Assembly: GCF_046254905.1 (NCBI RefSeq)
Contig: NZ_CP158016.1
Coordinates: 310,001-374,000, forward strand
DNA from: Pseudaeromonas aegiceratis
GTDB taxonomy: Bacteria; Pseudomonadota; Gammaproteobacteria; Enterobacterales; Aeromonadaceae
Length of the DNA stretch: 64,000 nucleotides
Direction: 5' to 3'
The first letter of the stretch is position 1; every line of letters starts with the position of its first letter. This document shows, one piece after another, positions 42,507 through 50,107 of this stretch. Made by a program: the position numbers and the translations under genes. The notes beneath the pieces were generated by a model that did not search any database, was not told the origin of the DNA, and saw nothing but the letters and a program-made list of their open reading frames with translations.

Positions 42507-44936
42507 ATGTCCATCCAGGAAGGCGGCCAGGGCCGCCAGGTCCACAAGTTTGGTGGCAGCAGTCTGGCGGATCCCGCCTGCTATCGGCGGGTCGCGGGCT
42601 TGATCGAGCAGCAGGCCGGCCTGCATCCGCTGGTGGTGGTCTCCGCCGCCGGCAAGACCACCAACCGGCTGCTGGAGTTGATGGATCTGGTGGCGGCCGG
42701 GGATCACGCCGCCGCCGATGCCCTCTCCGCCCTGCAGGGCTACCAGCAGGGGCTCATCGACACCCTGCTGGAGGGGGAGCGTCGTCAGCGGCTGAGCACC
42801 CAGCTCACCACGGATCTGCAGCAGATAAGCCGGCTGCTGGAGAGTCGGCTGGATGCCTATCAGCGCCACTATGTGCTGGCCCATGGTGAAGTCTGGTCGG
42901 CCCGCCTGCTGGCGGCCCTGCTGGAAGAGCGGGGCACCCAGGCCGCCTGGCTGGATGCCCGGGAGTTCCTGCTGGCCGAGGAGGCCGCCCTGGCCCGGGT
43001 CGATGTGGCGGTCTCCGGCCAGCGGCTCACCGAACAGCTGAGCCGGCTGGGGGAGCAGACCGTGGTGATCACCGGCTTCATCGCCGCCGACGCCCAGGGG
43101 CGCACCCTGCTGCTGGGCCGCAACGGCTCCGACTATTCCGCCACCCTGATCGGCGCCCTGGCCGGCGCCGAGGCCACCACCATCTGGAGTGACGTGGCCG
43201 GGGTCTACAGCGCCGATCCCCGTCAGGTGAAGGCGGCCCGTCTGCTGGAGCGCCTCTCCCTGGCGGAGGCCAACGAGCTGGCCCGCCTGGGGGCACCGGT
43301 GCTGCACTCCCGCACCCTGCAGCCCTTGCTGGCCAGCAGCCAGCGGCTCAGCCTGCGCTGCAGCTATGACCCGGAAGGCGGCGCCACCCACATACTGCGC
43401 AAGCAGGCTCTGGTGAAGGGGGCGCGCATCGTCACCTCGGTGGAGCAGGTGGCCCTCATCGAGCTGAAAATCCTGCCCCAGGTGGCCTATGCCGAGGCGG
43501 TGGGAGAGATAGAGGCGCTGCTGGCCCGGCATCAGCTGTCGCCGCTCACCTGCCATCAGCAGGCGGATCGCAAGCTGCTGCGGCTGGCCTATACCCCGGA
43601 GACCGTTTCCGGCGCCTTCGCCCTGCTGCAGGACTCCCAGCTGGAAGGCGGCTTCACCGCCTTGAGCGAGCGAGATGGCTACAGCCTGGTGGGGCTGGTG
43701 GGGGCCGGGGTCTGTGACAACGCCGAGCAGTGTCACCGCTTCTACCGCCTGCTGGCGGATCAGCCGCTGGAGTTTGTGCAGACCGGCCGGGACGGCCTGA
43801 GCCTGGTGGCCCTCATCCGCGAGGTGACCCTGGAGCCCTTGCTGCTGGCCCTGCACGAGAGCCTGTTTGGCCAGGTGCGCAAGGTGGGCCTGGTGCTGTT
43901 CGGCAAGGGCAACATCGGCGGCCAGTGGCTGGGGCTGTTTGCCCGGGACAAGGCGCGGCTGGAGGCGGCCCATCAGCTGCAGTTCACCCTGTACGGGGTG
44001 TTTGACTCCCGGGGCGGCATCTTGAGCGAGGAGGGGCTGGATCCGGTACGGTTGCTGGAGCAGTTCGAACCCCAGGCCTATGAGTGGCCGGCCCTGCAGC
44101 AGCAGTTGGAGCAGCATCCCTTCGATCACCTGGTGGTGCTGGATCTCACCGCCAGCAGCGAGCTGAGCCGCCGCTACCCCGAGTTCGCCCAACTGGGGGC
44201 GCATCTCATCACCGCCAACAAATTTGCCGGGGCCGCCGAGGCCGAGTTCTACCAGAGGGTGAAGCAGAGTTTCGCCGATCGCCAGCTGTGCTGGGGCTAC
44301 AACGCCACCGTGGGGGCCGGCCTGCCGGTGCAGTCCAGTATCCAGATGCTGCAGCAGTCCGGCGAGAAGGTGCAGGGCATCAGCGGCATCTTCTCCGGCA
44401 CCCTGAGCTGGCTGTTCCAGCAGTACGATGGCACTGTGCCCTTCTCCACCCTGGTGGAACGGGCCTGGCAGCGGGGTCTCACCGAGCCGGACCCTCGGGA
44501 GGATCTCTCCGGCCAGGACGTGCGGCGCAAGCTGCTGATCCTGGCTCGGGAGGCGGGCTTCGAGCTGGAGCCGGAGCACATCAGCCTCAAGGGGCTGGTG
44601 CCGCCGGGCCTCAAGGCGGTGAAGCCGGAGCAGTTTATGGAGCGGCTCAGCGAGCTGGACGATATTCTGCTGGACGAGCTGGAGGAGGCCCACGCCCAGG
44701 GCAAGGTGCTGCGCTACGTGGCCCGCCTGGAGCGCAACGGTTCGGCGCGGGTGGGGCTGGAGGCCTTGGATCCCCATCATGTGTTTGCCAATCTGCGGCC
44801 CTGTGACAATATCTTCGCCATCGAAACCGACTGTTACCGCCTGGCGCCGCTGATCATCCAGGGGCCCGGTGCGGGACGGGAGGTGACGGCCGCCGCGGTA
44901 CAGGCGGATCTGTGGCAGGTGTGCCTGGCCATGTAA
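42507..44936 (+). CDS. metL: Bifunctional aspartokinase II / homoserine dehydrogenase II
   Basis: 809 residues. The N-terminal aspartokinase domain begins with VHKFGGSSLADPACYRRVAG and includes GRNGSDYSATLIGALAGAEA. The regulatory middle part follows. The C-terminal homoserine dehydrogenase has the NAD(P) loop LVLFGKGNIGGQWLGLFARD and the catalytic region GYNATVGAGLPVQSSIQMLQ, ending GPGAGREVTAAAVQADL. The MetL form fits the context behind metB and MetJ control. 35-bp gap to metB. Confidence 0.97.
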   Translation: MSIQEGGQGRQVHKFGGSSLADPACYRRVAGLIEQQAGLHPLVVVSAAGKTTNRLLELMDLVAAGDHAAADALSALQGYQQGLIDTLLEGERRQRLSTQLTTDLQQISRLLESRLDAYQRHYVLAHGEVWSARLLAALLEERGTQAAWLDAREFLLAEEAALARVDVAVSGQRLTEQLSRLGEQTVVITGFIAADAQGRTLLLGRNGSDYSATLIGALAGAEATTIWSDVAGVYSADPRQVKAARLLERLSLAEANELARLGAPVLHSRTLQPLLASSQRLSLRCSYDPEGGATHILRKQALVKGARIVTSVEQVALIELKILPQVAYAEAVGEIEALLARHQLSPLTCHQQADRKLLRLAYTPETVSGAFALLQDSQLEGGFTALSERDGYSLVGLVGAGVCDNAEQCHRFYRLLADQPLEFVQTGRDGLSLVALIREVTLEPLLLALHESLFGQVRKVGLVLFGKGNIGGQWLGLFARDKARLEAAHQLQFTLYGVFDSRGGILSEEGLDPVRLLEQFEPQAYEWPALQQQLEQHPFDHLVVLDLTASSELSRRYPEFAQLGAHLITANKFAGAAEAEFYQRVKQSFADRQLCWGYNATVGAGLPVQSSIQMLQQSGEKVQGISGIFSGTLSWLFQQYDGTVPFSTLVERAWQRGLTEPDPREDLSGQDVRRKLLILAREAGFELEPEHISLKGLVPPGLKAVKPEQFMERLSELDDILLDELEEAHAQGKVLRYVARLERNGSARVGLEALDPHHVFANLRPCDNIFAIETDCYRLAPLIIQGPGAGREVTAAAVQADLWQVCLAM

Positions 44937-44986
44937 TCGTCGCGCACCGCTTACCAGGGGGCAGCCCGGGCGGGAATGGAGGAGCT

Positions 44987-46669
44987 ATGATCCTGCGCCT
45001 GTTATGTTTGATGCTGCTGTGTCTGGGCGGAAGTGCCCGGGCCGCCCTCGACGTGCGCCCGGCACAGTTCAGCCTGGGAGAGGCGGCGGCCTATCTGGAG
45101 GACCCCGGCGGCCAGCTGAGCTTCGCGACGGTGCGGGCCCTGCCGGCCAGCGACTTCACCCCGGTGGGCTGGCCCGTGTTCAGCCGCCCCTTCACCCGTT
45201 CCAGCTACTGGTTTCGCCTGCCGCTGAGTAATCCCTCTGACCGGGTATTGAACCGGGTGCTCTGGCTGGAGGCGCCCTGGCTGCATAGTATCGACGGCTA
45301 CCTGCTGGACCCTGATGGCCAACTCACCCGCTTTGCCATCGGCAACGGCCTCCCCTTTGACCACCGCAGCCTGCCCCTGACCCCGCCCAATCAAACGTTG
45401 GCGCTGGCACCCGGCGCCAGCCTGCTCTACCTGCGGGTCGCTACCCCGGATCCCTTCATCGTCTCGCTGAACCTGATGCCGGAGCGGGATTTCCTGTTGG
45501 ATCAGCGGGCGCGCAGCCTGCACACCGGCCTCATCTATGGCGCCATCCTCTGCCTGCTGCTGTTCAACCTGCTGCTGTTTCCCTTTGCCGGCGGGCGCTA
45601 CCAGCTGGCCTACGTGGGCTACCTGAGCTGCTTCTTGCTGATGAATGCCGCCTACAACAACTACACCTTCCCCCTGCTGTTTGCCCAGCATCCGGATTGG
45701 CAGGACTGGATGCAGTCCGGCGCCATCTTCGCCTTCCTGATCTCCGGCCTGGTGTTTACCCGCTCGTTTCTGGGGCTGGCGCAGCGCCACCGCCGGCTGG
45801 CGCGCCTGACCCGGTTGTGCATCTGGGGCCTGCTGGCGCTGGCCCTGCTGACGCCGCTGCTGGGCTATGCCGTCCATGTGCATCTGGCCATCCTGTTCTC
45901 CAGCCTGACCAGCAGCTACTGCTGCCTGCTGGGCTGTTTTGCCTGGTGGCGGGGCAACGGTTCCGCGCGCTTCTTCTTGCTGGGGGCGGCCAGCGGCCTG
46001 CTGGGCACCCTGGTGACGGCCCTCACCGTCATGGGGGTGCTGCCCTACAGCTACCTGGGTTACAAGGCGCTGGATCTGGGGCTGGTGCTGGATGGGGTGC
46101 TCATGTCCTTGGCGCTGGCCGACCGGCTCAAGCAGACCCGGGAGGAACAACTGCGGGCCCAGTTGGAGGCCACCACCGACAGCCTCACCGGCCTGTTCAA
46201 CCGGCGGGCCTTCGAGCGGCAGGCCGGCGACCTGTTGGCCCGGGCCAACCGCGGGGCGCCCCTGGCGGCCATGGCGCTGGATCTCAACGGCTTCAAGCAA
46301 CTCAACGACCGCCATGGCCACGCCTGTGGGGATGCCATGCTGCGCCACGTGGCGCGCCTCATCCATACCCGGCTGCGGGCCAACGATCGGGCCTTCCGCC
46401 TTGGGGGGGACGAGTTTTTGGTGCTGTTGCCCGACACGGCGGCGGCCCAGGCCCGCGTCCTGCAGCAGCGGTTGCTGCGCTGCTTCGCCTGCCAGCCGCT
46501 CTATTTCCAGGGGGAGAGCCTGGCGGTGAGCCTCAGCGTGGGGCTGGGCCAGTGGCAGGCCGGGGAGGGCAGCCTGGCGGGCCTGCTCCGGCGGGCGGAT
46601 CAGGCCATGTATGCCCACAAGCGACAGTTCCGCCCCTCGGTCGGCGACCTGTTATCGGAGCCCACATGA
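44987..46669 (+). CDS. Membrane diguanylate cyclase with 7TMR-DISM sensor
   Basis: 560 residues from ATG 44987 (GGAGG upstream). A signal peptide leads to a periplasmic 7TMR-DISM extracellular domain (about 25-170), seven membrane segments (about 180-375) and a C-terminal GGDEF domain. The active-site GGDEF is residues 473-477 and an inhibitory RxxD site (RAND, 464-467) lies five residues before it, so an active, product-inhibited cyclase is expected. The DISM domain suggests sensing of a carbohydrate-like or other small periplasmic ligand. Its stop overlaps the start of the MerR gene (ATGA). Confidence 0.92.
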   Translation: MILRLLCLMLLCLGGSARAALDVRPAQFSLGEAAAYLEDPGGQLSFATVRALPASDFTPVGWPVFSRPFTRSSYWFRLPLSNPSDRVLNRVLWLEAPWLHSIDGYLLDPDGQLTRFAIGNGLPFDHRSLPLTPPNQTLALAPGASLLYLRVATPDPFIVSLNLMPERDFLLDQRARSLHTGLIYGAILCLLLFNLLLFPFAGGRYQLAYVGYLSCFLLMNAAYNNYTFPLLFAQHPDWQDWMQSGAIFAFLISGLVFTRSFLGLAQRHRRLARLTRLCIWGLLALALLTPLLGYAVHVHLAILFSSLTSSYCCLLGCFAWWRGNGSARFFLLGAASGLLGTLVTALTVMGVLPYSYLGYKALDLGLVLDGVLMSLALADRLKQTREEQLRAQLEATTDSLTGLFNRRAFERQAGDLLARANRGAPLAAMALDLNGFKQLNDRHGHACGDAMLRHVARLIHTRLRANDRAFRLGGDEFLVLLPDTAAAQARVLQQRLLRCFACQPLYFQGESLAVSLSVGLGQWQAGEGSLAGLLRRADQAMYAHKRQFRPSVGDLLSEPT

Positions 46670-47034
46670 GGATCCAGGAATTCGCCCGGCGCACCGGGCT
46701 CAGCGTGCATACCCTGCGCTACTACGAGCAGATCGGCCTGCTGGCTCCCGTCAGCCGCACAGCGGCCGGCCACAGACGCTACGGCGAGCAGGAGCTGGCG
46801 TGGGTGGGCTTCATCCAGCGACTCAAGGCCACCGGCATGCCACTGGCCCAGATCCAACACTATGCCCAGTTGCGGCGGGCCGGCGACACCAGCCTGACGG
46901 CGCGGCGCCAGCTGCTGGAGGGCCATGCCCTGCAGCTGACCGAGGCCCTGGCGGTGCAGCAGGCGCACCTGGCGGCCCTGGAACAGAAGATCGCCTGGTA
47001 CCGCCAGCAAGAAAAAGACCTTGATCTCGAGTGA
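46666..47034 (+). CDS. MerR family transcriptional regulator
   Basis: 122 residues. The N-terminal MerR helix-turn-helix with wing is clear: RIQEFARRTGLSVHTLRYYE and QIGLLAPVSRTAAGHRRYGE. A dimerising coiled coil follows, ending QQEKDLDLE. There are no cysteines in the C-terminal part, so metal sensing is unlikely; it resembles regulators of small organic or redox signals. Translationally coupled to the cyclase gene; the candidate target promoter overlaps its 3' end. Confidence 0.92.
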   Translation: MRIQEFARRTGLSVHTLRYYEQIGLLAPVSRTAAGHRRYGEQELAWVGFIQRLKATGMPLAQIQHYAQLRRAGDTSLTARRQLLEGHALQLTEALAVQQAHLAALEQKIAWYRQQEKDLDLE

Positions 47035-47051
47035 ACTCGAAGTTTTACCCT
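47021..47051 (+). promoter_or_regulatory. MerR-type promoter with 19-bp spacer
   Basis: TTGATC (47021-47026) and TACCCT (47046-47051) are separated by 19 bp. The spacer holds a perfect dyad, TCGAGT-GA-ACTCGA (47027-47040). Over-long 19-bp spacers with a dyad are the hallmark of promoters activated by MerR proteins through DNA distortion. It overlaps the last codons of the merR-type gene and drives the next gene 34 bp on. Confidence 0.75.
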
Positions 47052-47084
47052 CAGGCTGTCATGTCATCCAAGGGAGTCTGAGCA

Positions 47085-47492
47085 ATGAACAACGCACGTT
47101 TTACGGCCGGTTGGGCCAAGCTGGCCGAGATAGATGGCGCGGCCGGCGAGCAGGTGATGGCGGCCCTGGCGCCGGTGGCCCCGGATCTGGGTCGCTACAT
47201 AGTGGAGTTCGCCTTCGGTGACCTCTACAGCCGGCCCGGGCTGGATCTGGCCAGCCGGGAGCTGGCGACGGTGGCCGCCCTGACGGTGATGGGCCATGCC
47301 CAGCCCCAGCTGGCGGTGCATGTGCATGGCGCCTTGAATGTCGGCTGCACGCCGCAGCAGGTCATCGAGGTGATGTTGCAGATGGTGGCCTACGCCGGCT
47401 TCCCCGTGGTGATCAACGCCGTGCTCACCGCCCAGGGGGTGTTCCAGGCCCGGGGGATCAGCCTGCCACTGCCGGCGACGCCGGCTGATTGA
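47085..47492 (+). CDS. Carboxymuconolactone decarboxylase family protein
   Basis: 135 residues. The family pattern is ASRELATVAALTVMGHAQPQ followed by HVHGALNVGCTPQQVIEVML. The AhpD-type CxxC pair is absent; only one Cys (VGC) is present, so peroxidase-partner activity is unlikely. Proteins of this type act as decarboxylases or dehydratases, or have no known role. The MerR-type promoter upstream suggests induction by the neighbouring regulator. Its 3' end overlaps the converging YkgJ gene by 35 bp. Confidence 0.85.
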   Translation: MNNARFTAGWAKLAEIDGAAGEQVMAALAPVAPDLGRYIVEFAFGDLYSRPGLDLASRELATVAALTVMGHAQPQLAVHVHGALNVGCTPQQVIEVMLQMVAYAGFPVVINAVLTAQGVFQARGISLPLPATPAD

Positions 47493-47832
47493 CCACGGGA
47501 ATGGCCTGGGCCAGCCAGGGCAGGGGTGGCAGTCCGTAGGCCGCCCGGGCCCGGTTGCAGGCCCCCTCGGCGTCGCCGGCATCGAATTCCCGACAGGGCG
47601 AAGGGCGGTTGAGGTAGATACTGCAGCTCACCGCCTCGCCTATGGTGCCCGTCAGGGCCACGCAGCGGGGCTGGGTCTGGTTGGTGCCCTGCATGCAGCC
47701 ACGAAAGGGCGGCAGGGGCTCCACCAGCTCCTTTGGCACCTGGTACTCCCCCTCTACCTCCCCCCAATAAAACGACACGCGAAAGAAGCCGCAGCAGGCG
47801 CCACAGCTCATGCAGACATTGTCACTACTCAC
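47458..47832 (-). CDS. YkgJ-family zinc/iron-chelating cysteine cluster protein
   Basis: 124 residues from GTG 47832, chosen because GGAG lies 6 bp upstream and the N-terminus then aligns with E. coli YkgJ (CMSCGACC right after the start). The frame continues upstream to 47889 without similarity. The eight-cysteine pattern is largely present: CMSCGACC, GCM, RC, SCSIY, PCREF and ACNRARAAYGLPPL. Such clusters bind zinc or iron; no molecular function is firmly known. Monocistronic on the minus strand. Confidence 0.88.
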   Translation of the reverse strand: MSSDNVCMSCGACCGFFRVSFYWGEVEGEYQVPKELVEPLPPFRGCMQGTNQTQPRCVALTGTIGEAVSCSIYLNRPSPCREFDAGDAEGACNRARAAYGLPPLPWLAQAIPVVNQPASPAVAG

Positions 47833-48017
47833 GTGAGACTCCGATACGGCCGGTGGCCCAGGACGGGCCAGCAGGAAAGCTGTCTGCAATCTACTCGGCG
47901 GGCTTAAAAGCGCAATAGAGCTTGCATCTTCTGACGATGGACGGATTTGCTTGGTGGCGGGCTGAGCGACGGGGCCTGGTGCGTCCTGGTGCCCCCTGGC
48001 GGCACACCGGCATCATG

Positions 48018-48035
48018 ATAGAGCAATCACTCTAT
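48018..48035. promoter_or_regulatory. Inverted repeat ATAGAG/CTCTAT
   Basis: ATAGAG, a 6-bp spacer (CAATCA) and CTCTAT form a perfect 6-bp-arm dyad about 250 bp upstream of the amidase gene. It is too weak for a terminator and may be a regulator-binding site. Confidence 0.3.
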
Positions 48036-48143
48036 ATTTGTGTGGTTTTTCATTCTACCGCCTGCACGCCGACGTGGCGTCCTCCTTTCTCCGGCTTGTG
48101 CAACGCGCACCAAGCCGACTGTCAGTTCTGTTCAATTTGGCTT

Positions 48144-48160
48144 TGCAAAAACCGGTTGCA
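48144..48160. promoter_or_regulatory. Palindrome upstream of sigma54 promoter, possible activator site
   Basis: TGCAA-AAACCGG-TTGCA has perfect 5-bp arms. Its centre lies about 27 bp before the -24 GG, unusually close for an enhancer but possible for an accessory protein. A second, imperfect dyad (GTTG-CAGAC-CAAC) overlaps it. Confidence 0.3.
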
Positions 48161-48177
48161 GACCAACGGTCATTAAC

Positions 48178-48193
48178 TGGCACGTGGGTTGCG
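48178..48193 (+). promoter_or_regulatory. Consensus-like sigma54 promoter of lipoprotein amidase gene
   Basis: TGGCACGTGGGTTGCG matches TGGCACG-N4-TTGC at every fixed position, with the GG-N10-GC spacing correct. Expected transcription starts near 48204, giving a leader of about 67 bases before the amidase ATG. No enhancer-binding protein gene lies next to it. Confidence 0.8.
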
Positions 48194-48270
48194 ATGGCCC
48201 CTCCCCGGTACGTTGGCCGACCGTTGGCGAACGTGAACATGAGTGAAGCCATTCGATTGCAAGGAGCAAC

Positions 48271-49929
48271 ATGATCATTCTTCCGACCAAGACCCTGCTG
48301 TCCAGCCTGGTGGTTGCCACGCTGCTGACCGGTTGTGGTGACAGCAAGGATACCGAGACCGTCGCCGAATTCGCCCCTGTGGAAGGCACCATAGCCCAAC
48401 TGCACGCCGCCCTGACGGCCGGCACCACCAGCTGCGAGGCCGTGGTGCAGCAGTATCTCGATCGCATCGCGGCCTATGACAGAACCGGCCCGACCCTGAA
48501 CAGCGTCATCGCCGTCAGCGACGATGCCCTGACCTATGCCAGGGAGCAGGACGATGCCCTGGCTTCTGGTGAGAGCATGCAGCCGCTGCAATGCGTGACC
48601 GTGCTGCTCAAGGACAACATCGACACCGCCGACATGCCCACCACCGCTGGCGGCCTGGCCCTGCAGTACAGCCAGCCGGAGGACGATGCCTACATAGTCC
48701 AGCGGCTGCGCGAGCAGGGCGCCATCATACTGGGCAAGGCCAACCTGGATGAGTTCGCCTTCGGCTACCAGGGCAGCAGCTCGGTGGGCGGTCAGGTGAA
48801 GAATGCCTACGACCAGACCAAGGGCCCGGGCGGTTCCTCCGCCGGGACCGGCGCCGCCATCGCCGCCAGCTTCGCCATGGTGGGGCTAGGCACGGATACG
48901 GGTGGCTCCATCCGGGTGCCGTCTTCCGTGGAAGGCCTGGTGGGGCTGCGCCCCAGCCTGCGGCTGGTGAGTCAGGATGGCGTGGTGCCCCTGGCCCATA
49001 CCCAGGACACCGCCGGCCCCATGTGCCGCACCGTGGAGGATTGTGCCCTGGTGATGGATGCCCTGGTGGGCTATGACAGCGCCAGCGACAGCGGCCAGCG
49101 CAACAGCTATGAGTACGATGCTTCCCTGGTGGCGTCCGCCTACGAGTACCAGCAGGTGACCGGTGTGCCGGCCAGCTACGCCAGCGGCCTGAGTGCCACC
49201 GCCCTCAAGGGGGCACACATCGGCGTGGTGCGGGCCCTGTTCGGCGATGGCGAGTCGGAAGAGAACCAGGCGGTGCAGGCGGTGCTGGAGGCGGCACTGG
49301 CGAAGATGACTGCGGCGGGTGCCGTGGTGGAGGAGGTGACCATTCCCAACCTGGACACCATACTGTCCACCTACAAGAGCGTTTCCCGTTACGAGTTCTG
49401 TAACGACCTCACCAGCTACCTCAGCTCCTGGTCCAACGAGCTGGATGGTCACTACACCAGCTTCCAGGAGGTGGCTGACAGCCTGGAGTACGAGACCCGT
49501 AACCAGTCCACCTTCACCTTCTACGGCTCCTATTGTGGCGATCAGAGTGCCAACACCGACTATCAGTTGAACCTGATAGAGCGCCCCATCGTCGTGCGCG
49601 GGGCCCTGATGCAGGCGCTGGAGAACCTGAGCGAGGCGGGGGTCTCCCAGGGCGAGCCCTTCGATGCCCTGGTCTATCCCAGCATCCTGGGTCTGGCACC
49701 TGAGCTGGGTTCCACCCCTACCTCCGGCAGCAACAACCGCCTGAGCCCCTTCTCCGGCTTCCCGGCCCTGACCCTGCCGGCGGGCATGGCCGATACCGAC
49801 CCGGCCCTGCCGGTGGGTATCGAGCTGTTGGGCAGGGAGTTTGACGAGCAGACCCTGCTGAACCTGGCCTATGGCTATGAGCAGGTGGCCCAGCCCCGTC
49901 AGGCCCCCACCTTCACCCCGGCGCTCTGA
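48271..49929 (+). CDS. Amidase-signature lipoprotein
   Basis: 552 residues. A lipoprotein signal peptide ends at LLTG/C22. The amidase-signature catalytic triad is complete: Lys114 (VLLKDNIDTADMP), cis-Ser189 (GPGGSSAGTGAAIAA) and nucleophile Ser213 (GTDTGGSIRVPSSVEGLVGL). Such enzymes hydrolyse carboxamides, for example peptide amides. As a lipoprotein it would act in the periplasm or on the cell surface, so it may free ammonia or deprotect peptides outside the cytoplasm. Ribosome site AAGGAG precedes the ATG. It is monocistronic, with a strong terminator, and has its own sigma54 promoter. Confidence 0.92.
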   Translation: MIILPTKTLLSSLVVATLLTGCGDSKDTETVAEFAPVEGTIAQLHAALTAGTTSCEAVVQQYLDRIAAYDRTGPTLNSVIAVSDDALTYAREQDDALASGESMQPLQCVTVLLKDNIDTADMPTTAGGLALQYSQPEDDAYIVQRLREQGAIILGKANLDEFAFGYQGSSSVGGQVKNAYDQTKGPGGSSAGTGAAIAASFAMVGLGTDTGGSIRVPSSVEGLVGLRPSLRLVSQDGVVPLAHTQDTAGPMCRTVEDCALVMDALVGYDSASDSGQRNSYEYDASLVASAYEYQQVTGVPASYASGLSATALKGAHIGVVRALFGDGESEENQAVQAVLEAALAKMTAAGAVVEEVTIPNLDTILSTYKSVSRYEFCNDLTSYLSSWSNELDGHYTSFQEVADSLEYETRNQSTFTFYGSYCGDQSANTDYQLNLIERPIVVRGALMQALENLSEAGVSQGEPFDALVYPSILGLAPELGSTPTSGSNNRLSPFSGFPALTLPAGMADTDPALPVGIELLGREFDEQTLLNLAYGYEQVAQPRQAPTFTPAL

Positions 49930-49950
49930 TTCCGCCGGCAAATCCCATCA

Positions 49951-49976
49951 AGCCCCTGCCGTGCAGGGGCTTTTTT
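49951..49976 (+). terminator. Rho-independent terminator of amidase gene
   Basis: AGCCCCTGC and GCAGGGGCT are perfect 9-bp arms around a CGT loop, followed by TTTTT. It starts 21 bp after the amidase stop codon. Confidence 0.95.
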
Positions 49977-50107
49977 ATTGTCTGGCACCACTGCGGCAGG
50001 GTTGGCCGCCTGGTTTTTTGTCCTGGATCGCGCGGATGACGCCAGGGTTGGGGCATACTGCGCCGACGTGTCCGTCGCGGACGGATCAACGAGACAAGGA
50101 GCCTGGT

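Larger units (their letters stand above)
47833..48270. other. Gene-free regulatory region, 438 bp
   Basis: No convincing gene is seen in this stretch. It holds the upstream part of the ykgJ-type gene on the minus strand, an AT-rich dyad at 48018-48035, a palindrome TGCAA-N7-TTGCA at 48144-48160, a sigma54-type promoter at 48178-48193, and two CGTTGGC direct repeats (48211-48217, 48222-48228) in the expected leader. The lower GC of the middle part fits a regulatory region. Short open frames here have no coding signature. Confidence 0.6.

Noticed and set aside
42225..44780. 851-codon open frame antisense to metL
   Set aside because: Composition (Gln, Gly, His, Leu) is that of antisense GC-rich DNA; metL is complete on the other strand.
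48038..48274. Small open frames in the 438-bp gap before the amidase gene
   Set aside because: They lack ribosome sites, overlap promoter elements and each other, and show no coding signature.
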